Part shown: positions 8,440 to 18,127 of the stretch, one piece after another
Position numbering within the stretch: the stretch's first letter is position 1
Layout: each line of letters opens with the position of its first letter
Source: Jatrophihabitans sp.
Lineage (GTDB): Bacteria; Actinomycetota; Actinomycetes; Mycobacteriales; Jatrophihabitantaceae
Reading direction: 5' to 3'
NCBI GenBank assembly: GCA_036399055.1
Contig: DASWNX010000039.1
Span: 1-64,000, forward strand
DNA: 64,000 nt
Notes under the pieces: generated by a model
What the model was told of the DNA's origin: nothing
Seen by the model: only the letters and a program-made list of their open reading frames with translations
The model's database searches: none
Position numbers and translations under genes: made by a program

Positions 8440-8871
8440 ATTTTCCTCCTAGACAGGTATCCGATTCCAAGAGCTGTTCGTTCAGCGCTTGTCATCACCG
8501 GCGATGCTCGAAGCAGAGACCGCCCGCGCGGGTGGGTCTGCGCTGGACCACCAAGCCCACGGCAGCGCTCGGAGTTCCGGTTAGACCGTCGCACCCCTCG
8601 GCTTTGTCCGGCATCTCTCCCAGTGCGGAGTAGCGGCGCGCGTCCTGCCAGGCGCAGGCCGGCTGACGGGGGCGCCAGGCGTACGCGGCCATATCGCAAC
8701 CGACTTGTCTGCGCGCGCGAATCAGCAACGGCGATCGCGAGGATCTGCGTCACGCCCGGCCGCGGGAGGACGCCACGCTGAGCGACAGCCGCCCGGCCCT
8801 GCGGCGCCAGGGCGGGCGGCTGTCGGGCATGATGTCGCTGCCACACCGGCTTACAGCAGAGAGGCCGTCGC
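8440..8871. promoter_or_regulatory. Divergent intergenic region
   Basis: This stretch separates the divergent flavin monooxygenase (minus) and hydrolase (plus) genes, so it must carry both promoters. No supported gene is seen. It contains the strong hairpin at 8783-8825. No confident -35/-10 pair could be picked by eye. Confidence 0.5.
8783..8825 (+). promoter_or_regulatory. Strong hairpin in hydrolase leader
   Basis: CGACAGCCGCCC (8783-8794) pairs with GGGCGGCTGTCG (8814-8825), and the inner GCCCTG/CAGGGC extends the stem past one bulged G. It ends 46 bp before the hydrolase ATG and lies between divergent genes, so it cannot be an ordinary end-of-operon terminator for either. It may be an attenuator or block antisense readthrough. 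Confidence 0.55.
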
Positions 8872-9744
8872 ATGAGCTCGACCAGGACCGAGACGGTGGC
8901 GGTGCCCGGAGCGCGGCTGCACTGCGAGGTCACGGGCTCGGGACCGGTGCTGCTGCTGATCGCGGGCGCGGCCGCCGACGCTCGAGTCCTGTCCGGCCTG
9001 GCCACTCGTCTTTCAGGCAAGTACCGGGCAGTGACCTATGACATGCGGGGGCTGTCGCGCAGTGAGCTCGACGGGCCGGCCGAGGACGTCGGCATCGAGG
9101 CGCTGGCTGATGACGCGCACCGGATACTGGCCGCGTTCAGCTCGGAGCCGGCCTACGTGCTCGGCTCCAGTGGCGGGGGCCTGGTCGGGTTGGAGCTCAC
9201 GGCCCGCCATCCTGAGCAGGTGCGGGCTCTGGTCGCGCACGAGCCGGCGGCGATGGCGCTGTTGCCCTACAGCCAGCAATGGCAGGACTTCGTCGGCGAG
9301 CTGGAGGAGCTGCATCGCAGCGCCGGCGCCGGCGCGGCGATGGGCCGCTTTCTGGACGGCATCGAGGCAGTCCCCGGCCCCGGCGTCGCCAAGCTCGGGC
9401 AGCTGGCCACACCACCGGCCGGCCAGCCACCGCAGGTCCGGATGTCGGCGCGGACCCGCGCGTTGATGCGCCGCTCGCAGGCGAACCTGGACCACTTCTT
9501 CGCTCATCAGATCCGCCAGGCGGCGGGTTACCTGCCTGATATCCAAGCCCTGAGCCGGCTTGGGGGCCGGATCGTGATCGGAGTGGGGGCGACCTCCCGG
9601 GGCCAGGCGCCTCACGAGGCCGCGCGTGAGCTGGCGCACCGCCTCGGCGTGGACGTCGTGGAATTTCCGGGCGGACACCAGGGATTCGCAACCGCGCCCG
9701 GTGAGTTCGCCAATGCCGTGGACCGGGTGCTGTCGCTCAGCTGA
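8872..9744 (+). CDS. Alpha/beta-fold hydrolase
   Basis: A 290-aa alpha/beta hydrolase. The oxyanion region is seen in LLLIAGAAADARV, the DMRGLSRSE strand is typical, and the nucleophile elbow is GSSGGGLVGLEL (Ser within G-x-S-x-G). The C-terminal FPGGHQGFA supplies the likely catalytic His. The ATG is preceded by GAGAGG. It converges with the HxlR-type regulator downstream (77 bp apart). It could hydrolyse an ester or act in polyketide processing or detoxification; the substrate cannot be told from the sequence. Confidence 0.9.
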   Translation: MSSTRTETVAVPGARLHCEVTGSGPVLLLIAGAAADARVLSGLATRLSGKYRAVTYDMRGLSRSELDGPAEDVGIEALADDAHRILAAFSSEPAYVLGSSGGGLVGLELTARHPEQVRALVAHEPAAMALLPYSQQWQDFVGELEELHRSAGAGAAMGRFLDGIEAVPGPGVAKLGQLATPPAGQPPQVRMSARTRALMRRSQANLDHFFAHQIRQAAGYLPDIQALSRLGGRIVIGVGATSRGQAPHEAARELAHRLGVDVVEFPGGHQGFATAPGEFANAVDRVLSLS

Positions 9745-9821
9745 GGCTGATCGGCCGGCGCAACGGCGGCGCCGCGAGCGACACTCGACGGTGGGCCTGC
9801 TGCTTGCTGGACCTGCGTGGC

Positions 9822-10475
9822 CTAGGGACCGATCCGGAAGGTGTTGGCGAATTCGGACAACAGCTCGGGGTCACCGGTCACGTGCACACTGCCGTTCTCC
9901 AGAGCCTCTGCCGCGCTGATTCTGCCCGTGAGCAGGGCGGCGAAACCGTGGCCGGTCTCTATCACCAGGTCAGGCTCGGACTGCGGGCCGTCCGTGACGC
10001 CGAGTTGGCCGTCCTGCACGGTCAGGCCGATGACGACCCCCGTGACCCTCAACTCGTAGGTGACCGGCTCCGGGGCGGCCGAGGAACAGCCGCCCTGGTA
10101 GGAGGCGCGCATGGCCATCATCAGCGAGTCGGCGGTGTAGATGTCATCGGCGTCCGGAGGGCCCAGCGATTGACTGCCCCACCGCCCCAGCGCCAGCAGG
10201 ATGTCATCGAGTTCACGGCCGTAGGGGGTGAGCTCGTAGACGACGGCCGTCGCAGGGCGGGGCAGGATGCGCCGCTGCAGCACTCCGTGGTGCTCCAACT
10301 CCTTGAGCCGGGCTGAGAGCACGTTGGTCGGTATGCGTGGCAGTCCCTGCCGCAGGTCGGTAAAACGCTTTGGGCCGATCATCAGGTCGCGGATGATGAG
10401 AAGCGCCCAGCGCTCGCCCACGATCTCCAGGGCACGGCTGAGCCCGCAGATCTGCCCATAGCTTCGTCGTGCCAT
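9822..10475 (-). CDS. HxlR-type regulator with C-terminal SCP2-like domain
   Basis: A 217-aa protein. The first 100 residues are an HxlR winged helix (CGLSRALEIVGERWALLIIRDLMIGPKRFTDLR..., with NVLSARLKELEHHGVL as the recognition part and YELTPYGREL as the wing). The last 90 residues (LTVQDGQLGVTDGPQSEPDLVIETGHGFAALLTG...ALENGSVHVTGDPELL) resemble a sterol-carrier-like ligand domain. The fusion suggests a repressor that reads a hydrophobic ligand. The ATG start lies beside an AT-rich stretch near 10480-10510 that could hold its own operator. It may respond to a cluster product or intermediate. Confidence 0.85.
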   Translation of the reverse strand: MARRSYGQICGLSRALEIVGERWALLIIRDLMIGPKRFTDLRQGLPRIPTNVLSARLKELEHHGVLQRRILPRPATAVVYELTPYGRELDDILLALGRWGSQSLGPPDADDIYTADSLMMAMRASYQGGCSSAAPEPVTYELRVTGVVIGLTVQDGQLGVTDGPQSEPDLVIETGHGFAALLTGRISAAEALENGSVHVTGDPELLSEFANTFRIGP

Positions 10476-10679
10476 AGCCGAACTCTACAGCTTGCTTGTT
10501 TTGAGAGAGTGGCAAAGTGGCGCATTATGTTATGAAATATCCGCGAAAGCGTGCAGACTCTAGCGTGCGTTTGCTTTCGTTATCAGCAGGGCGATTAAGT
10601 ACGCCTGAGGATGAATGGCTTGCTAGCACCAGCGACGACGTCCTCAGCGACTCAGAGTCCGTGCCCGCTGCCGTGCCTG

Positions 10680-10712
10680 GGTGGCGCCCGGCCCATGCGG
10701 CCGGGCGCCACC
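10680..10712 (-). terminator. Terminator downstream of the enediyne core operon
   Basis: A perfect 14-bp stem (10680-10693 with 10699-10712) around the 5-nt loop CATGC. It lies 19 bp past the thioesterase stop on the minus strand, as expected for the end of the E4-E5-PKS-E10 operon. Confidence 0.8.
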
Positions 10713-10731
10713 GATCAGCCCGATCCCCCCG

Positions 10732-11211
10732 TCAGATCTGCTGGACGCCGGCGAGAGTGGGCGCCTGCCCCGCCGGGCCGAAGGAGGTCGTCGCGAACGG
10801 CGCCAGAGCAGCGCGCAGGGACTCTGGCACCCGGGTCGGCTTGGTGTCGGTGTTCGGTCCGCGCATGCACGCGATCCGTTGCCGGCCCCGGGCCACCAGC
10901 ACCTCCATGTCGTCGCCTAGCCGGACGTAGTCGAAGGCGAAACCGATCTGGGTCTGGGTCAGGTCTTCCAGCCGCATCCTGATCGAGAGCTCGTCGAAGG
11001 CGGTGATCTCGACCAGGTACTCGCACTCGCATCTGAGCGTGAACAGCTTCAGGTCGTTCTGCAGGTCCTTCAGCACTGCCGGGGCCCGCTCCCGCAGGAA
11101 CATCTCCCGGCAGCGGCCCTGCCACCTCAGGTAATTGACGTAGTAGACATTGCCCACCAGATTCGTCTCCTCGAAGCCGACCAGGTGCCGGTACTCGTAG
11201 TACTGCCGCAT
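10732..11211 (-). CDS. Enediyne hotdog thioesterase (TEBC/E10-like)
   Basis: A 159-aa acyl-ACP thioesterase of the 4-hydroxybenzoyl-CoA-thioesterase (hotdog) superfamily. The N-terminal NLVGNVYYVNYLRWQGRCREMFL is the characteristic enediyne TE motif, and RCECEYLVEI and MRLEDLTQTQIGFAFDYVRL follow. In known enediyne systems this partner releases the polyene from the PKS by hydrolysis and decarboxylation. The ATG at 11211 lies 2 bp after the PKS stop, so translation is coupled; a longer frame runs into the PKS gene and is rejected. It is the last gene of the operon and is followed by a strong hairpin. Confidence 0.93.
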   Translation of the reverse strand: MRQYYEYRHLVGFEETNLVGNVYYVNYLRWQGRCREMFLRERAPAVLKDLQNDLKLFTLRCECEYLVEITAFDELSIRMRLEDLTQTQIGFAFDYVRLGDDMEVLVARGRQRIACMRGPNTDTKPTRVPESLRAALAPFATTSFGPAGQAPTLAGVQQI

Positions 11212-11213
11212 CG

Positions 11214-14200
11214 TCAGTTCCCGCCTTCGCTCAGCATCGTGAACACCACTGGGTCCTTGACATCGCGAACCGTGGTCGGGAACGTCGTGATCCGCGCGGC
11301 GCCCGAACGCAGGACGACCCAGCGGTCGGCCCGCTGCTCCTCGACCGTGATCGGCTCGATTCGAGCCCGGCCCACCTTGCGCAGGCACTCCACCGCACCC
11401 CATACCCGGGTGGCGGCCAGCGACAGCTCCTCACCCTGTTCGGCGGCCAGCAACCGCGCCAGGGCGAACGGCTCCCGGCCGAGCAGCTCGGCCCAGTCCT
11501 GCTCGGACCTGCCGATGACCACTTCCACGTCGCAGCTGACCGGCTTGGAGCCGCCTGCCACCACGAAGGTCAGCCCGGCCGAGTGCGAGGACGACACCTC
11601 GACGCCACCGTCGACCTCGGGCTTGCCGTCCGGGCGGTAGCGCACCGTCGTGGGCTCGCCCAGCGCCCAGCCGAGCGCCTTGGCGGTCTGCTCGCGCCGA
11701 GCAGTCTGGCCCTGGGCCGGATAGGCCCCGTCTGGCAGCACCGCGCACCGCAGGTCGAGGTCGCCCAGGATCAGCTCGGCGCGCCGCTGCAGATATGGCC
11801 CCAGCAGGCTGGCAAGCCACGGACCGGTTCCGTCCTGCTTGCGGACCGCCTGCAGTCGCAAGCCTTCCCAGCGCTCGACCAGCTTGCCCGCCAGATCGCA
11901 GACGTCGAGGTCGTAGAGGTAGGTGTCACCCTCACGCAGGCGTTCCACCGCATGCAGCGTGACCTTCTCCTGGGCCAGCACGTCGCGGCGGTCGGCCAGA
12001 TACAGCCGTTGGATGCCGGCCGGCAGCAGCGTCGCCTCCGGCACGCAGCACTGGATAGCGTGCATCAGGGCGTCGCGGGTCCCCGGGTCTGCCAGCACCA
12101 GATCCTGGGCGAGGAAGCCTGCGAACCAGTCCTGCGAGGGCTGGTTGCCGATCTCGGCCACGCAACTCTTGGCAGCCAGCTGCCGGTAACCCAGCAGCCG
12201 CTGGAACCGGCCGCCCTGGAACAGGATCGAGCCGTAGAGCTCCCGCGCCGGATCAAGCGGCAGCAATTCCGACCGCCCGCTCGAGCCGACCGTCTCAGGA
12301 AGGCTCTCCGAATACCGCAAGATCGCCCGGAAGTGGTCGGCCTGGAAACCGGTGTCACTGCTGCGGATCACCGCCTCGACGTCGCCGTTGTCGGTGACCA
12401 GCGCCGCGATACGGATCGTGGTGCGGCCCTGCGCCGGCACCACGATCGGGCGCAGGAACTCCACGTCGGTGAGCACCGGTGGCCGCTCGTTGCCGGTCAG
12501 GGCTGCCGCGGCCTGCGCCATGGCCTCCATTCCCAGCACCGCCGGAAACAGCAGGTCGCCGTCGAGCAGATGGTCGGCGAGGTAGAGGTCGGCAGTGGCC
12601 GACAGGTCGGCCTCGGCGACCAGTTCCACGCCCGGGTAGTGCACCTGCGTCCGGTCCAGGAACCGCGACAGCGCAATCTCGCGCTGCTCGAACGTGATCG
12701 TCGGCAGTCCCTCCGCGCGGCCCATCACCACCATGGTCGTGGGCGCGCTCGGATCGGCGAGCGCCCTGTTCAGAATCTCGATGCCGTCCTCGGTCCGGAT
12801 CGGAGAGATGCCTTCCCGCATCAGCGATTCCAGCACCCCCAGGCGCTCACCCATGCCCGAGCCTGACCACACCGACCACTCCAGTGCCAGGCACCGGCAA
12901 TGGGGGTAGTCCTCGGCCACCCGGGCAGTCAGGTCGGTGAGCCAGTCGTTGGCGGTGGCGTAGTCGGCCTCACCCCGCAGGCCCGCTCGGCCGATGATGC
13001 TGCCGAAGGTGACCAGCAGCCGCAGCGAGCCCGGATCGGTTGCCGCGAGCACTGCCTCCAGCCCGCTGATCTTGGGCGCCAGCGTGCGCTCGAACGAGGG
13101 TTGGTCGAGGTTGAGCAGGGGCTTTGGCTCATTGCGGCCGGCGCCGTGCAGGACGCCGGTGACCGGTCCGAGCGCGCCTCGGATCTCCTCGACCGCGGCC
13201 TTCACCTCATCGGCGGAGGTGACGTCGGCCCGGACGTAGCGGTAGCGCACTCCGGCCGCGGCCATCCGCTCCAGATTGGCGGCTAGCTCCGAGTCGGCCT
13301 CCGGGCCGGACCGGCCGAGCAGTCCGATCGCCGCGCCGGTGCCCTGGGCCAACGCCAGCGCGCACTCGGCCGTGATCCCCTTGCCGCCGCCGGTGACCAG
13401 CAGGACGTCCTGCGGACCCAACGGCGAGCGGCCCTCAGCGCCGGCGCCGAGCTGCAACGGGCGCAGCACCGGAACCCGGCGAGTTCCGGCAGCGTCGTAG
13501 CCGACCTCGCTGAAGCCGTCGGTGGCGACGACGTCGGCGATGATGCGGCGCACCGCGGTCCTCACCTGGTCAGGAGTCAGATCCAGCGGCAACGGCAGGG
13601 TGATCACCGTGGTCGACACCGTCGGCGACTCCAGGCACAGGGTCTTGGCCAGGCCAGCCGCGCCGCGACGGTCACCGACCACCACGAAGCGGGCCGGCGA
13701 CGGCAATGCCAGCACCGCCTTGGCGGCGGCCAGCATCAGCGGCACATGGCTCTCATCGCAATCGCGCGGTAGGCAGAGCGCGACTCCGTCGCCGAGCTGA
13801 GCACCTTGCAAGGCCTGCCGCAGCTCGGTAGCCAGCGGATGCCGTTCACTGGCGAAGACCTGCCAGCTCCCAGCGCCCGCGGGCCCGGCGGCTGGTCCGG
13901 CCGCTGCCGGCGTCTGGTCGATCGCGAAGGCCCGCACCCAAGGCGCGACCCCCAGCGCCGCGGCCGTGGGCTCCTCCTGCGCCAGAGCGCTTCCGCCCAG
14001 ATCATCGAGCATCTGGGCTAGCTGGGCCAGCGTGGAGGTGGCGAACGTCGAGGTCGCCATCGGGGCGGCCAGCCCCAGCTCACGCGAGGCCTGGTTGACG
14101 ATCTGGCCGACCGTGATCGAGCTCAGGTGCAACTCATCCAGCGGATGGCTGCCGGCGCTGACCGCCTCCAAGGGCAGTTCGGCCCGCTCGGCAGCCAGCC

Positions 14201-17123
14201 GGCGAAGGACGTCCACCGCGCTCTGCGGCGGCCCGTCCGGCACGGCCTCCGCCGGCGTGGCCTGAGCCTCAGGCTGGCCCGACGGGACGCTGTCGGGCGC
14301 CGCCGGCGCCGGTGGCCGGGGGGCAGGCGATGGCAGCGCCCGGACGGCCGGAGCCGCCGGCGTGGCTGCCGGTCTTGGCATCCCCAGCTCGTCGGTCGGC
14401 GCCTGCTCGCAGGGGCTGGCGAAGAACCGGAACTGCTTGCCGGGTTCGAGGACCCTGGTGAACCGATCGCGGTGCAGTTCGGCATGGCGGACCGGCGCGC
14501 CGAGGACGTAGCACGCAGCGACCGCCCGCAGCAGGCCCGCGAGTGAGTCGCTGTCGGTCTCGAGCGAGATGGTCGGGACGAACGGGGCGATCTCGCTGGC
14601 CAAACCGCGCAGGATGGTGCCCGGACCGACCTCGAGCAGCAGGTCGACGTCACCGGCCAGGGCCGTCACCGCCTCGGCGAAGCGCACCGGCTCGCGGACC
14701 TGGCGGGCCAGCAGGCCCGGCAGGTCGGTGTCGGCGGCCAGGGTGTCCCCGGTCACCGTGGACACCACCCGGCGCCGCACCGGTGAGAACCGGTGGCCCT
14801 CCAGGTGGCTGTGCAACGCCTCGGCAGCCGCCGACACCAGCTCCGAATGGAAGGCGTGGGACACCGGCAGCCGCATCACGGTCAGCGACTGGGCCGCGGC
14901 CCTGGCGCAGACTCGATCGACGGCGTCGGCCGGGCCGGACACCACGGTCTGGCGGGGGCCGTTGTAACCGGCGATCACCACCGGCTCGCCTGCCAGCATC
15001 GGCGTGACCAGCTCGGGCGCGGCCATCACGCCTGCCATCGCGCCGTCGCTGCGGCCGGTCTCAGCCATGATCTGGCCACGAGCGGCTGCCAGCGAGAGCA
15101 GGGCGCTCTGGTCATATGCGCCGGCCCAGTGCAACGCGGTCAGCTCACCGAGGCTGTGCCCGGCAGCGGCCACGCCCTCGATCCCGAGCAGGTCCAGCAG
15201 CCGGAGTCCGGCCACCGACGAGGTGGCGATTCTCGGCTGGGCCGCCGCGGTGTCGGCCAAGCTTGCGCCCGCCGGCAGCGGGTGATCGCGGTAGAGCTCC
15301 TGGACCACCTCGAAGCGGCGGGCGATGGCGCCGCCGTCACTGCGTCGGCCGGCGCCCTGGCCCGGGAACAGGAACCCGATGCGCGGTGTGCCGCCGGCGG
15401 CGCCGAGGAAGACACCACCGTCGGGGTCGAGCACAGACCTGGCGCCGTTGTCCAGCAGCATCAGCAGCTTGCCGAACTGGCGCTCGGCTTGCTCGGGGCT
15501 GTTGAGGACCACCGCCGCCCTGATCGGGCGGTCGGCGAGGCCGGCCTCGAGGGTGCCGGCCAGGTCACCGAGGTCGGCGAAGGACATCCGCGTCGACATG
15601 GCCGCCAGCTGGCTGATCTTGCCACGCAGGTCGGCGATGCTGTCGGCGTCGATCAGCAGCAGCTCGCAGTCCTGCCTGGAGCGCACCAGCCGCGCCACCT
15701 CCGGGGCGATCTCGGTCCGGCGCTCGCCGTCGGACTGCTCGAGGACGACATGGGTGTTGATCCCGCCGAAGCCCATCGAGGACACCCCGGCTCGGATCGG
15801 CCCGCTGGCCGGCCACAGCTCGGCCGAGCTGGGAACGCGCAGCGCGGGACGCTCACCCTGCAGCTCCGGATGCGGATTGATGTGGCTGGTCGCCGGCGGG
15901 ATCACCTGGTGGTGGACGGCCAGGACGGCTTTGAGCAGGCCGCCGACCCCCGCAGCCGCCTTGGTGTGCCCGATGTTGCCTTTGAGCGTGCTGATCGCGG
16001 CCGGCGGGGCGTCGGGGTCGGCAAGCCGGCGGGCCGTGGAGAAGGCCCGCAACTCGGTGGCGTCACCGACCGCGGTCCCGGTGCCGTGGCCTTCGAGATA
16101 ACCCACCGTCTCAAAGCCGAATCCGGCGCTGCGATAAGCGCGTTTGATGGCCAGCTGGTGACCGGCTGCCTCGGGCCGGGTGATCCCGCCCTTGCCGTCA
16201 GAGGAATAACCCCAACCGACGATGCTGGCGTAGCGCTTGAGTCCCTGCTCGATCGCGTCCTGCTCACGCATCAGGACCAGCATTCCGCAGCCTTCACCAG
16301 GCCAGAACCCGTTGGAGTCCTTGTCGTACACCCGCATCTCGGTGGTGGCCAGCGCGCCGGTCTTGGCGAATCCGATCACCTCGAACGGGTCGATGCTCAG
16401 GTCGACCCCGCCGGCGATCACGGTGTCGAGCTGCCCTTCGGCCAGCGCGTTGCACGCGGTGGTCACCGACAGCAGCGATGAGGAGCAGGCGCCGTCGACG
16501 GTGTAGCCGCCCCCGTTGAGATCGAAGTGATTGCAGATCCGTCCGGCGATGGTGTTGGCCAACCCGCCGGCCAGCATGTCCTCGTCGACCGGCGCGAACG
16601 GGCTCTTGTAGCGGGTCTCGAGCTGATCGAGGAACCCGCTGAGCGCGGCGTCGTCCCAGCCCTGCTCGCGCAGGGCGGCCCCGACGGTGCGCCGGACGTA
16701 GGGCCAGCGCAGCCGCATCATGCTCGCCCGGCTGAACTCGCCGGTCAGGCTGTTGCCGATCACCACGCCGGTGCTCTCACGCTTGAGGCCCTGGCCATCG
16801 GCGAACCCGGCGTCGGCCAGCGCCCGGGCGGCGGTGTCCAACGCCAGCCAGTGCGTCATGTCGGTGGAGCGGTAGGTGCTTCCGGCGACTCGGTACTTCA
16901 CCCGGTCGAACTCGAAACCCTCGATGACCGCTGCCTTCTGCGAGTAGAACCGGTCAGGTGCGGCGGGGTCGGGGGAGTAGTAGTCCTCCAGCCGCATCCG
17001 CTCGTCGGGCAGCCGGCGAAACGCCCGTCGTCCGGCGAGCACGTTCTTCCAGAGGTCCTCGGGGGAGTCGGCGTCGGGGTAGCGGCAGGAGATGCCGACG
17101 ACTGCGATGCGATCGGCGCTCAT
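11214..17123 (-). CDS. Iterative enediyne polyketide synthase (PKSE)
   Basis: A 1969-aa single-module iterative type I PKS with the enediyne domain order. KS: residues about 4-440, with GACSSS Cys213, EGHGTGT and GNIGHTKA. AT: about 540-850, with GHSLGE Ser657 and a SHAFHS malonyl motif. ACP: about 950-1050, DELHLSSI, attachment Ser near 1001. KR: about 1240-1430, VTGGGKGITAE and DYATANDW. DH: about 1490-1700, DHLLDGDLLFP. C-terminal phosphopantetheinyl transferase-like domain: about 1780-1969, CDVEVV and WGAVECLRKVG. In studied clusters this enzyme builds the linear polyene precursor of the warhead. The start at 17123 (MSADRIAVVG) overlaps the E5 stop as ATGA; an upstream in-frame extension lies inside E5. 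All core catalytic residues appear present. Confidence 0.97.
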   Translation of the reverse strand: MSADRIAVVGISCRYPDADSPEDLWKNVLAGRRAFRRLPDERMRLEDYYSPDPAAPDRFYSQKAAVIEGFEFDRVKYRVAGSTYRSTDMTHWLALDTAARALADAGFADGQGLKRESTGVVIGNSLTGEFSRASMMRLRWPYVRRTVGAALREQGWDDAALSGFLDQLETRYKSPFAPVDEDMLAGGLANTIAGRICNHFDLNGGGYTVDGACSSSLLSVTTACNALAEGQLDTVIAGGVDLSIDPFEVIGFAKTGALATTEMRVYDKDSNGFWPGEGCGMLVLMREQDAIEQGLKRYASIVGWGYSSDGKGGITRPEAAGHQLAIKRAYRSAGFGFETVGYLEGHGTGTAVGDATELRAFSTARRLADPDAPPAAISTLKGNIGHTKAAAGVGGLLKAVLAVHHQVIPPATSHINPHPELQGERPALRVPSSAELWPASGPIRAGVSSMGFGGINTHVVLEQSDGERRTEIAPEVARLVRSRQDCELLLIDADSIADLRGKISQLAAMSTRMSFADLGDLAGTLEAGLADRPIRAAVVLNSPEQAERQFGKLLMLLDNGARSVLDPDGGVFLGAAGGTPRIGFLFPGQGAGRRSDGGAIARRFEVVQELYRDHPLPAGASLADTAAAQPRIATSSVAGLRLLDLLGIEGVAAAGHSLGELTALHWAGAYDQSALLSLAAARGQIMAETGRSDGAMAGVMAAPELVTPMLAGEPVVIAGYNGPRQTVVSGPADAVDRVCARAAAQSLTVMRLPVSHAFHSELVSAAAEALHSHLEGHRFSPVRRRVVSTVTGDTLAADTDLPGLLARQVREPVRFAEAVTALAGDVDLLLEVGPGTILRGLASEIAPFVPTISLETDSDSLAGLLRAVAACYVLGAPVRHAELHRDRFTRVLEPGKQFRFFASPCEQAPTDELGMPRPAATPAAPAVRALPSPAPRPPAPAAPDSVPSGQPEAQATPAEAVPDGPPQSAVDVLRRLAAERAELPLEAVSAGSHPLDELHLSSITVGQIVNQASRELGLAAPMATSTFATSTLAQLAQMLDDLGGSALAQEEPTAAALGVAPWVRAFAIDQTPAAAGPAAGPAGAGSWQVFASERHPLATELRQALQGAQLGDGVALCLPRDCDESHVPLMLAAAKAVLALPSPARFVVVGDRRGAAGLAKTLCLESPTVSTTVITLPLPLDLTPDQVRTAVRRIIADVVATDGFSEVGYDAAGTRRVPVLRPLQLGAGAEGRSPLGPQDVLLVTGGGKGITAECALALAQGTGAAIGLLGRSGPEADSELAANLERMAAAGVRYRYVRADVTSADEVKAAVEEIRGALGPVTGVLHGAGRNEPKPLLNLDQPSFERTLAPKISGLEAVLAATDPGSLRLLVTFGSIIGRAGLRGEADYATANDWLTDLTARVAEDYPHCRCLALEWSVWSGSGMGERLGVLESLMREGISPIRTEDGIEILNRALADPSAPTTMVVMGRAEGLPTITFEQREIALSRFLDRTQVHYPGVELVAEADLSATADLYLADHLLDGDLLFPAVLGMEAMAQAAAALTGNERPPVLTDVEFLRPIVVPAQGRTTIRIAALVTDNGDVEAVIRSSDTGFQADHFRAILRYSESLPETVGSSGRSELLPLDPARELYGSILFQGGRFQRLLGYRQLAAKSCVAEIGNQPSQDWFAGFLAQDLVLADPGTRDALMHAIQCCVPEATLLPAGIQRLYLADRRDVLAQEKVTLHAVERLREGDTYLYDLDVCDLAGKLVERWEGLRLQAVRKQDGTGPWLASLLGPYLQRRAELILGDLDLRCAVLPDGAYPAQGQTARREQTAKALGWALGEPTTVRYRPDGKPEVDGGVEVSSSHSAGLTFVVAGGSKPVSCDVEVVIGRSEQDWAELLGREPFALARLLAAEQGEELSLAATRVWGAVECLRKVGRARIEPITVEEQRADRWVVLRSGAARITTFPTTVRDVKDPVVFTMLSEGGN

Positions 17124-18127
17124 ACCGCCACCGCCGCGGGGGCCTGGCTGATGGAGCGCTCGGCGCCTGCGGCCCGACGCTGCTTGGACTTGGCGATGAA
17201 GTGCGCGCCCCACCAGCCCAGACCGCGCAGGGCACACACCGCGGTGGTGGCGAAGAACAGCGTGTAGACGACGTTGAACTGCATCATCACCGCGTAGACG
17301 AAGGCGACCGAGGCGCCGAACATGAACTGGCTGCGAGCCTTGAACGGCGTGGTGCCGGGGTCGGTGATCATGTAGTTGGTGAACAGCACGAAGGCGACTC
17401 CGGTCATCGCGCCGAGCGCGGAGAACAGCGAGACGTCCCAGATCCAATGCCGGACGAAGGCCTGGATGGCGAAGGCGCCCAGCCAGCCGACGATCAGGGG
17501 GATTTTGCGGGTGAGCATGGCGTTGATCACCGTTCCGGAGGTGACGATGATGAGGGGGATCATCACCCGAAAGAATGTGTTGGCGTTCTCGGTGAACTGG
17601 TAAGGCGGGGCGATGCTGCACCAGTGGCTGAAGCAGAGCAGCACCGCGGTGATGCCGAAGTTGGACGGGTTCATGAAGTGCCGCATCCGCCCGGCGATCG
17701 GCGCCTGCAGGACATGCTTGGCGCCGACGCCCACCACCACGCCGAAGGCGACCGGCCAGAACTGGTTGTTGGTGTAAAGCAGCATGCTGACGGCGAGGCT
17801 GGTGATGTGGGCCGGCAGCAGTGACTCGTAGAGGCCGCGGAAGCCGTTGCCCCGGTACTTCGGCTGCCGCCGGTGCACCCACGCGCTGATGGTCTCGAAG
17901 AAGATCTCTGTGGAATAGCCCACCAGCACCGACAGGATCGGCCACAACCACGGTTGCTCGAAGCCGAGCCACGCGTAGCCGAAGATGTTGAGAACGCTGA
18001 TCGAGATGGCGAAGTTGCGCAGCGCGATATAGCGAGGGTCGGCCTTGGGCTTGCCGGCCGGCGCTGGAGCCGCGACCAGCGGCGATGGGCTAGGCGCAGC
18101 CGGTTGCTGCTGGATAGTGGCGGTCAT
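17120..18127 (-). CDS. UnbU/E5-like membrane protein (RnfD/NqrB-related)
   Basis: A 335-aa polytopic membrane protein with a Pro/Ala-rich cytosolic N-terminus, then many hydrophobic spans from about residue 35 (FAISISVLNIFGYAWLGF) to near the C-terminus (VVYTLFFATTAVCALRGLGWWG). It belongs to the enediyne UnbU group, distantly related to the RnfD/NqrB flavin-carrying electron-transport subunits. MNPSNFGITAVLLCF and TDPGTTPFKARSQFMFG are landmarks. Its precise role is not established; electron transfer at the membrane is a family-based guess. The ATG at 18127 overlaps the UnbV stop (ATGA), and its own stop overlaps the PKS start. Confidence 0.9.
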   Translation of the reverse strand: MTATIQQQPAAPSPSPLVAAPAPAGKPKADPRYIALRNFAISISVLNIFGYAWLGFEQPWLWPILSVLVGYSTEIFFETISAWVHRRQPKYRGNGFRGLYESLLPAHITSLAVSMLLYTNNQFWPVAFGVVVGVGAKHVLQAPIAGRMRHFMNPSNFGITAVLLCFSHWCSIAPPYQFTENANTFFRVMIPLIIVTSGTVINAMLTRKIPLIVGWLGAFAIQAFVRHWIWDVSLFSALGAMTGVAFVLFTNYMITDPGTTPFKARSQFMFGASVAFVYAVMMQFNVVYTLFFATTAVCALRGLGWWGAHFIAKSKQRRAAGAERSISQAPAAVAV

